Assembly: GCA_000467715.1 (NCBI GenBank)
Contig: AJFK01000441.1
Span: 53,883 to 117,882 of the forward strand
Origin: Hysterium pulicare CBS 123377
Lineage: Eukaryota > Ascomycota > Dothideomycetes > Hysteriales > Hysteriaceae
DNA length: 64,000 nucleotides
Direction of reading: 5' to 3'
Below, in pieces: positions 22,770 through 33,853 of the stretch (positions within the stretch are counted from its first letter, which is position 1; each line of letters starts with the position of its first letter). The position numbers were made by a program, and so were the translations under genes. The notes below the pieces were generated by a model. It did not search any database. It had not been told where the DNA came from and worked only from the letters and a program-made list of their open reading frames with translations.

Positions 22770-23978
22770 ATGGCCCCTCCACAGCTCGCACGCCAGCCCA
22801 AGAGCTGGTACATCACCAAAGCGAGAACGAAGAACAGAAATTCTCGCCTCAACCAAACTACCATTTGCACAGGGTATGGTGTTACGCAACGCAACTATGA
22901 AGACCTGGAACAAGATGTTGTACAACTCATCGCGCGAGATATCGGCAGGGAGAATGTGGCCTTAGAGAAGGGCGTGGGTCAAGATTGGGATAAACTGAAG
23001 GTGGATGTCGTCAGGGATATCAAAGAGCTGCCGGGATGGAACTCACATTTCACGGACAAACACATTGCCGATGCCTTTCACAATGAGGCCCTCCGAGCGA
23101 TCTTCTGGAACGCCATTCGAAAAGTCAGGGGCACTCACGAGAAAGCCACTGTGGCTGCCAACGCTCTCCTATCTACTGACGATGAGACTGAGGGTGAAGA
23201 TGAAGAGCAGCCTATGCGTCGACACCAAAGTTCCTTGTCCCACCGCCGTCAAACCCCTCGCATCGTCCGGCCTGCCGATACAGACGATGAAGATGATACA
23301 GATGTTGAACTTCCACGCTCAGTCCTCCGCCATCGTGGCCGTGCATCATCCATGGCATCCAACGTTTCGACTGGCTCCGTCGGCGCCAACACTCTCGCGA
23401 ATATGGCCATCACTGCACCACGGCCCCTCGAACCCCAACAAGACCCCTCAGAGAAGAAAATCGGATGGTCCACGGCTCAAATATACGCCAAATCAGCGAC
23501 CAAGAAGAACAGACTGGGCTTCATTCGATTCATGGAAATGTTGGATATCAAGTACATGAAGCTTCACGAAGACGACGTCACCCCATCTCACTTGCAGTAC
23601 GACCGCTTTTGTGAGCAACTTGAACGTCGCTATCCGGAAGCATACAATGCGACGATCCATGTGATCAAGGACGTCGCGCTGGACTTCCCTCTCGAAGACC
23701 AAGGAGGCTTCCTCGCTGCCGCGACTATATTCTGTCGCCGTACTGATGTGCACTGGGAGATCGTGCTTGTGGATCCACAGGCCCCTGACGACGTTCCTCG
23801 TAAGTTGATATCTCCTACTCTATCTTACACAAGCTGACAAATGTATGTAGGTGTTGCTTTCGATTTGCCGTCCACCGCACAGGGGGAGGCAGGAAATAGG
23901 AAGAGAGGCCGCAGTGCCTCACCTGCAGCGGCCAGAAGTGCCAAGAAGGGTAAGGGACCTATGGTCATTAGGGGATAG
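22770..23978 (+). CDS. Unknown fungal protein (385 aa), intact member of a local pair
   Basis: Two exons: 22770-23799 and 23851-23978. The intron has a GTAAGT donor and an AGCTGAC branch site and joins in phase. I chose the ATG at 22770 because it follows the repeat array and starts the part that looks protein-like. The N-terminal half (20-130) is helical with a GVGQDWDKL motif. Residues 130-240 are acidic and Ser/Arg-rich, hence probably disordered. A second helical domain (about 240-345) contains HLQYDRFCEQLERRYPEAY. The C-terminus is basic (KRGRS, AKKGKG), which suggests nuclear localisation. I do not recognise the family. It might be host-derived or carried by a mobile element, since it lies in AT-rich DNA with a decayed relative upstream. 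Confidence 0.75.
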
Positions 23979-25260
23979 GTGGCTGGGGGTGTGTAGGAAA
24001 AAGAATGAAAGTTTTCTATGCCACTGTATATTAGAATTCTAAGAATAGGCTGTAGCTACGTGGCCTAATGGCTGGAAAAGCCAATCAATGCATATAACGA
24101 TGTTTGTTCCAATTATGTAGACCGACTAGAACTGTGAACGTGTAACTCTCCAGCAATCCTAATTAACCTATTCTCTAACTCTACTTTAGAGTAGTAAGAA
24201 AAAGAGATAAGACTTTTCTTATTTACTATGAATTAAGAGTCTAGAATTAGGCTATAGCTTCTATGCTCTGCCGGCGGGGAAAGCCACCTATCAGGTATCT
24301 CATAGCCCAATCCAATCGTGCGCAAGGTTTAAAAAGCCAGATTGGTAGCTCTCCAATAATCCTAGTCAATTCTTATGTAAACCTTAGGTTGTGATAAAGT
24401 GGAAATACCCTTCTTAAATATTTAATCCCTTTATATCTTTACCTTAATGTGGACATGATTTTGGCTGTGCAGGCCGACGTTAACGTTCGGCTGCACCCTT
24501 CGATAAATAACAACAAGGGCTAAGAATACTACCTTAGATTACTATATTAAGGAAAAAGAAAGAAGTCTCAGTCTAATAAATACAGCTCCGTACAGTGACT
24601 TCAAATTTCTAGAGCTGTTGTAGTTGAGACAACGCACTACCTTGCTTACCACCCTGAAGACGCATCCGAAGGAAAAGGAAAGAGTGTAAGATACTAGGAA
24701 TTAGCTTAGTCTAGTGCTTTCAGGTCCTAATACCCTGCCCTGCCCTCTTAAATCTCTACTATATCTCCTTTCAATAAGAATCCGGCTCTGCATAATAATT
24801 ACCTTCCCGTCAAGTAAGAAGCTCTCTATGGAGTCCTCTCCCGAGGAATCTCCTGCTAGATCTATTAAGTTTACTTCCTAACGTCCTAATGGGTCTGCTG
24901 GTATTTGAAGATATAGATCTTACCGCGCGGATGCCAGGTCGCCCCAATAGAGGGGGTAAACCGGAAAGCCATTGACCGGAGGCCACTGTACTCTACAACG
25001 GACCAACTTGGAGCGAATCTGACGCTGCATCAGCTATTATATTGATCTCTTCTGTTAATTAGGCTGCTGTTACAACCTCACGCCCCTCTATAAGATATCA
25101 TCCGACTCCGTACAATTACCTCAAAGCCGTAGTAATCCCTAAGGCAAGCTTTATCCTCTTACTTACTCTCTACTCTAGGATAGTACTAGAAGGAAAAGAG
25201 GAGACTTGAGAGGCTTAATTCCGGCTCTGCGCCATGGGCAAAAAGCCCAATAGCGCTCTT
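23979..25260. repeat. AT-rich tract with decayed tandem-like repeats (RIP-like)
   Basis: No coding potential. Related segments recur: CTAGAATTAGGCTATAGCT near 24231 resembles TAAGAATAGGCTGTAGCT near 24041. In both copies GGAAAGCC or GGAAAAGCC and later CTCTCCAATAATCCTAGT or CTCTCCAGCAATCCTAAT follow. CCGGCTCTGC also recurs near 24781 and 25224. The pattern suggests several heavily mutated copies of one element. Confidence 0.5.
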
Positions 25261-26158
25261 AGGCAAGGGTATCTCTCATATCAAACTCCTGACCTGGAAT
25301 GGGGTATGGTAGGCTTTGTTTCTATGTAAAAGAATTGAATGCCTGTATCTCACACCGGCACCTCCCACTACCGCCTCATCGCAACACCTTATCAACAACC
25401 CCATACCCCACAAACCAAACCCTCCAGCACCGTCTAACTCCCCGTCCAACTCCCCAATACTCACATCCCCATGCATCTACTCTCAATAATCCCCCCAACT
25501 AACCCCCCCAAATCCACCACTGGTCCTAAAAACCCTCGATCAACCCATCGCAAGCATCCAATCCTCCAGAACCAAACTCCTACATTGGATCTGCTCCCGG
25601 GAAGCACTTTTCTGAAAAAAGAATACGCATCATAAATTCTAGTTCATGACTCCGAGTCTTTCTGCATAGCGTCGAGGAAAATAGAGGAAGGTGAATGGAA
25701 AGTAATTCGTATAAAATTAGGAACGTATATTGGAGAGAAGGGTTTGGAGCTTAGAAAGAAAGGAAGGAAGTAGAGCAGAAGGTGAAGTGACGAAGAGGAA
25801 AATAGAAAGAGGAGAAAAGATAAGCTCGTCCAGGCGCTTACCTCCCGGTGCTGGGTTTCGAGCTGGTAATCTTGAGTAGGTATAAGACAGAGAGGTGGTG
25901 CGGAATACAAAGCACGTCGTTCTTACGTTCAGATTATTCGATCTGCGTACGGCGGCAGGGATATGGATGAGAAATAAACTCATGCATCTCTAGTAAATGC
26001 TCGAGATTGAATATAATCGCGGGCTTAAGAAGTGAGCAACGATTTTAACAAGAAGAAAGCAACCATAAGATGGGACGTGTTGATAATGATAGAATAGACG
26101 ATTATATTCCGTCTACCTCATCTTCATCCCATCCCACCTCTTCCGCTAAAGGCCAATC
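25261..26158. other. Intergenic region
   Basis: It begins with C-rich DNA (25360-25530) and continues with purine-rich DNA up to the end of the transporter gene. No feature can be supported. Confidence 0.4.
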
Positions 26159-27639
26159 TTAAATCTTCTCCCCAACCCTCTCCGTCTCCATAGGCCCCCC
26201 CTTATCATCAACGCCCCCCCTCAAATTCTCCTCGTCGCGCGCACGCGTACCAACAACCCCAATCTCCGTCGTCGTAAACTTATCCGCAACATCCCTATAC
26301 CCAGGCAAAAAATTAACCGCAAGCGCATACGACCAAGCCGCAACAAAAAAGCAGAGCGGCACCACCATCGCCTTAGCCGTAGAATTCTGGGCATCGGACG
26401 CAACGCCCAGTAGTGGTGGGACCACCGCTCCTCCGCTCACGCCGCCGACGATGAAGCCGGAGCCGCGCTTGGTGTGTTTGCCCAGCCCGCGCATCCCGAG
26501 AGCGACGATGGTGGGGAAGATGATGGATTCGAAGAAGAGGGTTATGTAGAGCATGGACATGCCTATGTTTCCGCGCTGCGTTATGCTGGGTGCGATGAAG
26601 ATGATGCACATGGTCATGTAGCATAGAAACACGTATCTCGGTCTCACGTTCTTCATGATTGCGCTCCCCGCAAATCGTCCTAGAGCGAAAGCACCCTGGG
26701 CGCCAGCAAGGAACTTCGCGCCCAGAGCGGAGTCGGTGTTCGGACGCGTTTCTGTCACGTAGTTTATAAAGTAACCCGCGATGGCGACTTGGGCGCCTGT
26801 GTAGCAGAATTGCGCGAATGCGGCGTGGAAGAGGCGGTATTGTTTTCGGAAGGGTTGGATGTCGGTGTTGGCGTGGGTTTCGCTGGCTTGGAATGCCATG
26901 TCTGCGTCTGTGATCTCTGGTATCGGAGAGAAATAGAAGACGACTGCTAGGAAGAATACGAAGCATGCGATGGCTAGATAAACCCATTGCACGTTGTGAA
27001 GAGCTTTTGCATCCTCTCCTGTTTTCAGGAAGAAGACGTAGGAGCCTAGAACGGGCGCGACGACTGTGCCTACGCCGTTGAAGGCTTGCGAGATGTTGAT
27101 TCGCAACTCAGCATACCGTGGCGGTCCGCACACTGTGATGTATGGGTTTGCTGCTGTCTCGAGCGATCCGAGCCCGTTTCCAATTATGAAGATTGCAGCG
27201 CAGAAGCCGCCGAAGGAGCGGTGGAGAATGCATGGCCATGCTACTAGAGCACCGACGCCGTAAAGGCAAAGTCCCCAGATGAACACAGGCTTGTAACCAT
27301 AGTGTCGTAGGATCCAATTCGCATGGCCTAGAGAGGCGAGAGGGTAGGCGCCGAAGTAGGCGGCTTGGAGGCCGGAGGAACGGGAGCGTGTGATGTGGAG
27401 GGTGTCTTGAAAATGCTTGTTTAAGGTATCGAGGAGACCGTAGGAGAATCCCTGTGAGATGGTGTGCGATCAGTACGGATCTGGAGGAGTTTGAGAGTGG
27501 TGTTCTTCGTACTCACCCATAAGAAAAACAATATAGTGACAAGACAAAGCGGATAGATGGACTCTCGCAAAGTCAATTCCGCAGCCCTCGTCCGCTTCTT
27601 ATCGCTAATCTTCAGCGAGTTCTTCTTAAAGATCTTCAT
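26159..27639 (-). CDS. MFS transporter of the FucP / FHS type (471 aa)
   Basis: Two exons: 27639-27517 and 27451-26159; the 65-base intron is phase 0. The protein is a 12-helix major facilitator. Helix 1 (PLCLVTILFFLWGFSYGLLDTLNKHF) carries the signature of the fucose:H+ symporter family. NANWI-like, GLGSLETAANPYI and RINISQAFNGVG segments also match that family. The central loop is hydrophilic and the C-terminus is a charged cytoplasmic tail. It probably imports a hexose or deoxyhexose such as L-fucose, glucose or galactose with protons at the plasma membrane; the substrate is not deducible. The start is the first ATG with a basic N-terminus. It has its own 450-base upstream region. Confidence 0.87.
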
Positions 27640-28088
27640 GATTGATCAAAACCAATTCCAATACTCATTGGGATGGATAGGATGACATTGAAGCCAAAAG
27701 TCTCCCGAGCCAGGGAGACGAGGGGGTTTATATTTCCCGGCGCGTGTCCCATGCCAGATTCTGCAGGTAACATGGCTTTGAGATCAACGTTGCCAACCCT
27801 TGTGATGAGGTTAGTACCGAGCTTCGAAGCCCGGGAAAGTCAACGGCTTGTGGGATGCATCTTGGGATTGGTGCGGAGATGGGGGAGTGTTTCGGCACTG
27901 GGCGGCCAGTGTGGGGAAGATCAACGCGGAGTCTTGGCTGACGCGGAGAAACCGATGAGCTTCGGCGGAACAGGTACCGAGGAGGACAGGAACGCTTTCT
28001 ACAGGCACTGAAACGAATATCATGATATTGAAAATCGTACGCTGAATTATGAGTATGTGTTTCCTCGCAAATCTAACTCGTCAAGGCA
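27640..28088. other. Intergenic region, promoter of the MFS gene
   Basis: Both flanking genes are on the minus strand, so this is the upstream region of the transporter gene plus the 3' flank of the glycosyltransferase. No other feature is seen. Confidence 0.4.
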
Positions 28089-31000
28089 TCATATCCTGAA
28101 CCCAATCTCATCCCTCCTGTCATCAGTCAACCTCCCCCACTCAAGCAACAACCTGAAAGAATAAATCTCCATATCCTCCTTCCTCAACACCTTCCCCACC
28201 CATTCCCTTCCAGCCTCTGCGATCTTCTCTCCCGCATCTATGTTCTCTTCCAAGAGCCTCTTTCCCTCCGTTCTCCCGCCAAACCCACCAAAGTACGCTA
28301 GAACGCCCCAAAGATCGTGAAGACGCAGGTCGATAGGAACGAAATGCTTCCATGCTTCAAGGCGGCCTTCATACCATTCCCTGAAGAGAGCGGTTTTGAA
28401 TACGAGGCTGTGAGATTGGAGAAAGGGGAGGAATCGGCCTGAGAAGCCGGCGCCGTCTGCGTCGAAGAGATATCGGTATCGCCAGTGCTGTTGGAAATCT
28501 ACTGAATTACCAAAGCCGAATTCTTGGGCTTGGGCTGGACAATCGACGCCTCCGCAGCGCACAATTGGTTCCACGAACCGGACATCAACGGTGGTGCCGA
28601 GGCGCTGCTTTAGGGATGATGGATCCAATGTTCGGAAGCGAAGTTGAGTAGAATTAGGGGCGGGTGGAAGAAGGAGGAATTGAGGTCCAGTGGCATTGTT
28701 CAATAAATGTACCAATCGCTGTCTAAGCATCCCTTTCCACGCCCCGCCGCCTGCACTTACACCTTCTGACGTGGCCCCACGCCAGAACAAGATATCTGCT
28801 TTGTCGCGGAAGGGAAGATCAGGATACTCTGGGTTTGGGCTATAAACGGCTTTATCCATGTAGTTCCAAGGCGATGGGAACCTGATATCTGCATACCCCG
28901 GCGCTCTGCTCTGGCTAAATACTGGCATCAATTCATGAGTGCCCACGAATGCGGCAGGGCTGAGGTGCAGGCCATGGAGGTTCGCAATGTCCGGCTGATG
29001 GCATGGTGATGATGAGATAGACCAATTCGCCACAAATGAACCTCGTGAATGAGGAGCGACGCAGGAAGTACAAAGTGAGGAGGTATCCCAATGCCGTTCC
29101 TTCCGAGCTGGAGAGTTTGAAGGACACGAGATCGCGCCAAAGACGTGGAAAGTGGGGTTGAACCCGGTGCCAAAGAAGCGAGAGCTCTTCGGAGGTTCTG
29201 GCGGAAGTGGGCTCCATGAATCAGAACGGTTTGTACTGAATTCCGGTGCAATAGGAGCAGGTTCAGTAGACCCATGCGCATTTCCAGTGGTGTGTGGTTC
29301 AATCTCCAACATTTTTTGAAGGTTCTCGAAAGGGATGGCAACGCGACATTCATCATTGAGATTCATGGCTATGTCCATATCCGGCAGCCATTGCGAGAAC
29401 TTCTCTATCATATTGATGGTACCATCTAACATCCATCTATGCGTTCCCGGAACATTAGAGAAGACGTCTGCTTTTCCATTACGAATGGAGATTCCGCCAA
29501 GGTCATTTGAAGGGTCAGAGAGTATCTCAATAGTTCTAACGCGGATTTCCGGGGGCTCCAGAGACCAGAACGGGGCCAAATCTTCCTGGATATTGTCGAA
29601 ATCGTCAATGATAGAAGATGAGCGTTCAACTGCATAATGATACCACTTATCGAAGCCCGGAGGAGGATATCGTTTATACCGAGTCTGATACATGTAGACT
29701 GCTTCAGCCAATGATGTGCTTGATCCAGCCTGTCGAGCCCATTTTTGGTGGTTCTGATCAGCGGCTTTAATCAGCGAGTCGATGGGATGTGTATTTATAT
29801 CGGGCGGCCGTCGGGATCCAGGAATGATGCAGCAGACGAACAGTATAGCAATCACTGGATAGATGGGCGATAGAAGGTGAAGTCGGCCAAGTCTAGGCCG
29901 CGCCAAGAATCCTGTTTTACCCTCCGAATACGAGGTGGAAAAGACGCATATCAATAGCGATGCTAAGAGTAATGATACGCAGGCAGTGAGTCCAACATAT
30001 GGTATTGGCGGGAAGGCGTGGTCAACGTTTGTCCAGAGTAAGCTGATCGCAGATATATAGGCAGCAGTGGATACAATAGCGACGATTGTATTGATCATCC
30101 CGAAATTTTGCACCTGTTCTGTCAGACTCTGATCCAACCTTGAAGAGGTAGCTTACCGTGATAGAAAAGCAGAAAGTAAGACAAGCCACAAGAAATGACA
30201 GTTTCATTAATCCATTGACGTAATGTGCAGGAGGTCTGACAATCCATTGGCGATGCTCGGGCATCACGGCATACACCACGACGCCTATGATACATAGCAA
30301 TACCGATGCAGTCTGCAGTCTAGTAAGCAAATTGCGTATGTTTGGATTTTTGCCTAGTGACACATACAATGAGAGAAGTTCCGACCACGACAAAGCCCTT
30401 GTGCTCGCCCTGAACGTCCAAATGGTCATCAAGGATCCAATGCAGCATCAAAGCAATCGAACAATCAAGCGCAAACTCCAGAAGCTGAAGATATGGTATT
30501 TGCCTAGCAGTCGGTTGACTTTGCGGACATATGTAGCTGGTCTGTATCATAGAACCGTATGAAGCAATGGCATGACTGCCATATCCCAATAGCAATGCGG
30601 CAATGAGATATCGAGAGCGGCCATAGAGTCCACGAGGAGCCAGGGGCTGAAGTATCGATTTCGACCTAGAGTGCGAGTTGTTCTCGGTAGACGCTTCGTC
30701 TGATCGTGATACAGATAGTACATCGGCTAATACCAGAGCAAATGGGAGGAAATTCTTCATTAAATCAGCGGTTTGGTGCCTATACAGGGAGCAATTGGTT
30801 GCTGACCAGTGATGAAAACTGCTTTGCACATTGTATATCCTTCAGTATTTTATGGGTAGATCCTACTCGAGCGCATATTGCTATTGCGAGAAGCAGAGGC
30901 AAGTAAGAACGAGGCTTCAAAAACGAGTTCCTTTGCAATCGCAATGATCCAACTGTCCATAGTGATTGTGGAGCTTCCAAGTTATCAAGGGATATATTGC

Positions 31001-31205
31001 TGTCGCGAGCTTTCTGTGAATTGCGTCTCCTTCTGCGGGCACTGAGCTTCGCGGTACATATAAGAGCGATCCCACAAAGCCATAGAAGGACAATGGCTGA
31101 GTGAATGGGTCGGTCGACAGCGAAGGAGGTGTTGTAGTAGGCGGTCAAGTACGCGGTTCCTATAATCAAGCCGCTAGAATAATTCAGTATTAATCCTTCT
31201 GTCAT
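28089..31205 (-). CDS. Polytopic CAP10-like glycosyltransferase (GT90 family), about 988 aa
   Basis: Four exons: 31205-30807, 30754-30368, 30312-30157 and 30113-28089; introns are 43-55 bases and phase 0. Intron 1 has a weak GTCAGC donor, so that junction is tentative. The N-terminal half holds about ten membrane helices. The C-terminal half is the CAP10 domain: FSQSRAPGYADIRFPSPW, LFWRGATSEG, RYLFDADGAGFSGRFLPFLQS, LVFKTALFREWYEGRLEAWKHFVPIDLRL and a final EWVGKVLRKEDMEIYSFRLLLEW. GT90 enzymes include cryptococcal CAP10 and animal POGLUT; in fungi they transfer xylose or glucose in the secretory pathway. It is probably a Golgi membrane enzyme. Acceptor and donor sugar are unknown. Confidence 0.83.
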
Positions 31206-31686
31206 GGATTATGAAATGGAGAACGATCTCAGAAACACGAACTAGAGAGCGAGCATTGATTTCCCCTGCATAGTGCTGACAGCAGCATCTCGTATGCAAT
31301 GCGAGGGTTATCGAGAGGCGCGGAGAGTTGACATGAGGTCGTGATGCATGCTTTTGAATGAAAGTGAATTTATAGGTCTCAGGAAGGCATTGAAAGAGGC
31401 AGAAGGCTGAGATGCGCAGCAGTCAAGGGATGAAGCGGATGAGGAATGGAGGTTGCTGAGATAAGGCTCGCGCTTTTTCCACGCTCATCCCCAAATAGAA
31501 AAGCATCGAGCGGGGATCCCCACGCTCACCGGCTGCCCGGGCGGCCCAGCAGCTGCACATTCAACACCCCTACCCCTACGCAGTTGCAGCAATTCCATGC
31601 AGTAATAACGAAGTATCTTCATCCTCGTGTAACGTGTTACCGAGGACATGATATACGCAATTTAGACCTCTATTCCTGCTTCAGTA
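31206..31686. other. Intergenic region
   Basis: Upstream region of the glycosyltransferase gene. On the minus strand it is also where the missing 3' part of the permease would be expected, but no permease-like text is seen in it. Confidence 0.45.
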
Positions 31687-32524
31687 TCACAGGCGGACTC
31701 TGGTAGGCCTTCCTAACCCAAAGCTAGATAACCAGCCGCCAATAACAAGTGCCATTAGAAGATTGTTGATAGCTGGAAGGAGTCGATTCCCAAATAACAG
31801 AATTCCACAAGAGAGCCATGTGATAATGAGATAGCAGACGAAGACCTGCCATCGGTGCGGCTCGAAGTCTGGATGGTGCAGCCCGTACAATTTAACGAGT
31901 CCTTCGGAAGATGCGGCGGCGAGGGAACAGGCACCGAATGTGTAGGCCAGAGAATTCCAGTAGCCGGCGAAGAAACCGCAGATACGACCGATGCGTCGAC
32001 CTGGGGTTACGGATGCCCAGTGGTAAGCGCCGCCAGCGGTGGGGATCGCGGAAGCCATTTCTGCAAGTGAGGCTGTTATGAAGAGGTACAAAATGCCAGA
32101 GACAATGCTGATCCAGGATATTAGTACTTCCCGCGCCACTTCGAGGTATTCGACGAGATCTGCTTATAGTTCATAGATGAAGCCGAGAGGGCCACCATTG
32201 TAGATTGCCAGTCTCTATCGAAACGGTCAACGATGCTCTTGTTCTTTGGCTTGGAAGTTGAATTGCGTACAATAGTTGCACCAGTGATAGCCCAGCAGTT
32301 TCCGATAACTATAGCAACAGCACACATATCCAGAAGACTCTATAATGAATCAGCACGCCGATCCCACCCCGCATTGGACTACTCACGGTATTCCTATTCA
32401 GCCCCTGAACGTGTCCAGAAGCATTAGTCGGGACATCTTTCCTAAACTCAACCCGGCCATATTGAACTCCTGATAGCGAACTCCCTTCCTCCACATTCGT
32501 AATGTTCTCCCTTGCGGACGTCAT
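31687..32524 (-). pseudogene. Truncated choline/amino-acid (APC) permease with mutated splice donor
   Basis: Four exon pieces can be joined: 32524-32387, 32339-32271, 32214-32168 and 32107-31687. They give a permease N-terminus: cytosolic tail, then AIVIGNCWAITGATI, AIYNGGPLGFIYEL, SGILYLFITASLAEMASAIP, TAGGAYHWASVTPG, GFFAGYWNSLAYTFGA and FGNRLLPAINN. This is the APC family that includes yeast choline permease Hnm1. Two defects appear. The third intron (32108-32167) begins with ATAAGC instead of GTAAGC although branch site, acceptor and phase are normal. The protein also ends after about helix 5, roughly 220 residues of a usual 500 or more. It is therefore probably a dead remnant. Confidence 0.8.
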
Positions 32525-33442
32525 GATGAATATTGGATCTGGAACGTGAGGGTTTTTTGGTTGGCAAGTAAATGCAAGTACAGTTGAACCCACTCATTTT
32601 TGGTGCTGCAAGTCTTATAGATCATATCCATTCTGGAATCCTAGGTTTGGTGTCCTGGGTCGTTCCTGGGATTCTTCGGAGTTCAGCGTACACGTGGAGC
32701 TGGGTGATAAGATAGTTGAAGCGGGGAAATCCGCCCAGAGATCTGGTCAACTCAAGCATGCATTTTGAGTCGGCCCTCATGCTGTGTTTCATGTATTGTA
32801 CCGAACCGGAAGTTGAAGTCTGGAAAGCTACAGAAGAAGGTTAGTCACGTGACAATTTGGAACGCTTGCCACTTCGGGTAGTCGTACAAGGGGTGTGATG
32901 AGTATCTATACGCGACGGTGTACGGGTTCATTGCATTATTTAGCACCACAAATAACTCAATACTCGAACAGTTTAGCCGGGCGGCACCATGGAGAATAGA
33001 GCTAAAACCGACATGTAAATGACAAAGCGCCGCAAAGGAAGACAAGTCCACCAACAATAATTAGAAAATTGTTGGATGCGCAAGCCATCTCGCAGGGTAT
33101 GTGCAGCACGTTACAGTCACGAAAATTCTAATTGCACAAGCCGGTTTAAACATGATGGCTTCTCGATTGGCAGAATAAGCTCTAACAAGATAGGAAAAGG
33201 CAACAATGTGCACGCCTGTTCAAAGCCCATTCCGAAAGCATGAAGCAAAATTGAATCACTCCGGATCTGTTTAGTCTTCATTGCATGTCTCTTTAGCAAG
33301 TCCCTTGACTCTATCTAGCGCTCAGGAAAGCAAGACCCTTACTGGGATGGAAACCCACAATACCAACTGGAGATCCCCCAATCTCAAGCTCTTGATTCAC
33401 GTTGACGGAAACTCGATGATCTGTCAACTGTCATGCTGTTGC
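32525..33442. other. Intergenic region
   Basis: Upstream region of the permease remnant and 3' flank of the small gene at 33443. I see no gene or RNA. Confidence 0.4.
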
Positions 33443-33853
33443 TTATGACCCGGTGATGAATAAGATGGTCGGCTGTGCGGAGTTGTATTGAACGGAGTGG
33501 GTGCCGTTGAGGAAGGTATTAACTTGGTAGGAATCGCCAGTTTGGTCATAGAAATAATAGTTATAGTGCTCAGTGTTGGTGAAGTACAAGATGTAAGAGT
33601 AGGTTCCCGAGGTGTTCGAGAGTGAGTATTGCGTAATAGCCGCTATCGTTTGAACATTTGCCGGTGTGGGGTTCCACGGGCCAGCCACTTGCCAATTGAC
33701 TTGTATGCCGAAGTCCTGCTTGGCTTCCTCGCCCTTCTTCTCAATTGCGGCTTCAGTTTTTGGTCTTCCAATTTCGAAAGATACCCCGTTCTTGCTCGTT
33801 GCTTTTTCCCACTGGAAGGAGCCGTCGTCGAGGGCTGGAAGCTGGTCACTCAT
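33443..33853 (-). CDS. Unknown small protein (136 aa)
   Basis: A single-exon frame with an ordinary ATG. There is no signal peptide or membrane segment. Residues 1-45 are charged; residues 50-136 look like an all-beta domain rich in Asn, Thr and Tyr (YSYILYFTNTEHYNYYFYDQ) ending in ILFITGS. The composition is protein-like and the frame reads without breaks. The tail resembles small fungal beta-sandwich proteins of unknown role, but I cannot name a family. It is isolated in a gene-poor stretch. Confidence 0.6.
   Translation of the reverse strand: MSDQLPALDDGSFQWEKATSKNGVSFEIGRPKTEAAIEKKGEEAKQDFGIQVNWQVAGPWNPTPANVQTIAAITQYSLSNTSGTYSYILYFTNTEHYNYYFYDQTGDSYQVNTFLNGTHSVQYNSAQPTILFITGS

Noticed and set aside
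26373-26987. 204-codon Arg/His-rich minus-strand frame
   Set aside because: Out-of-frame shadow of the transporter exon.
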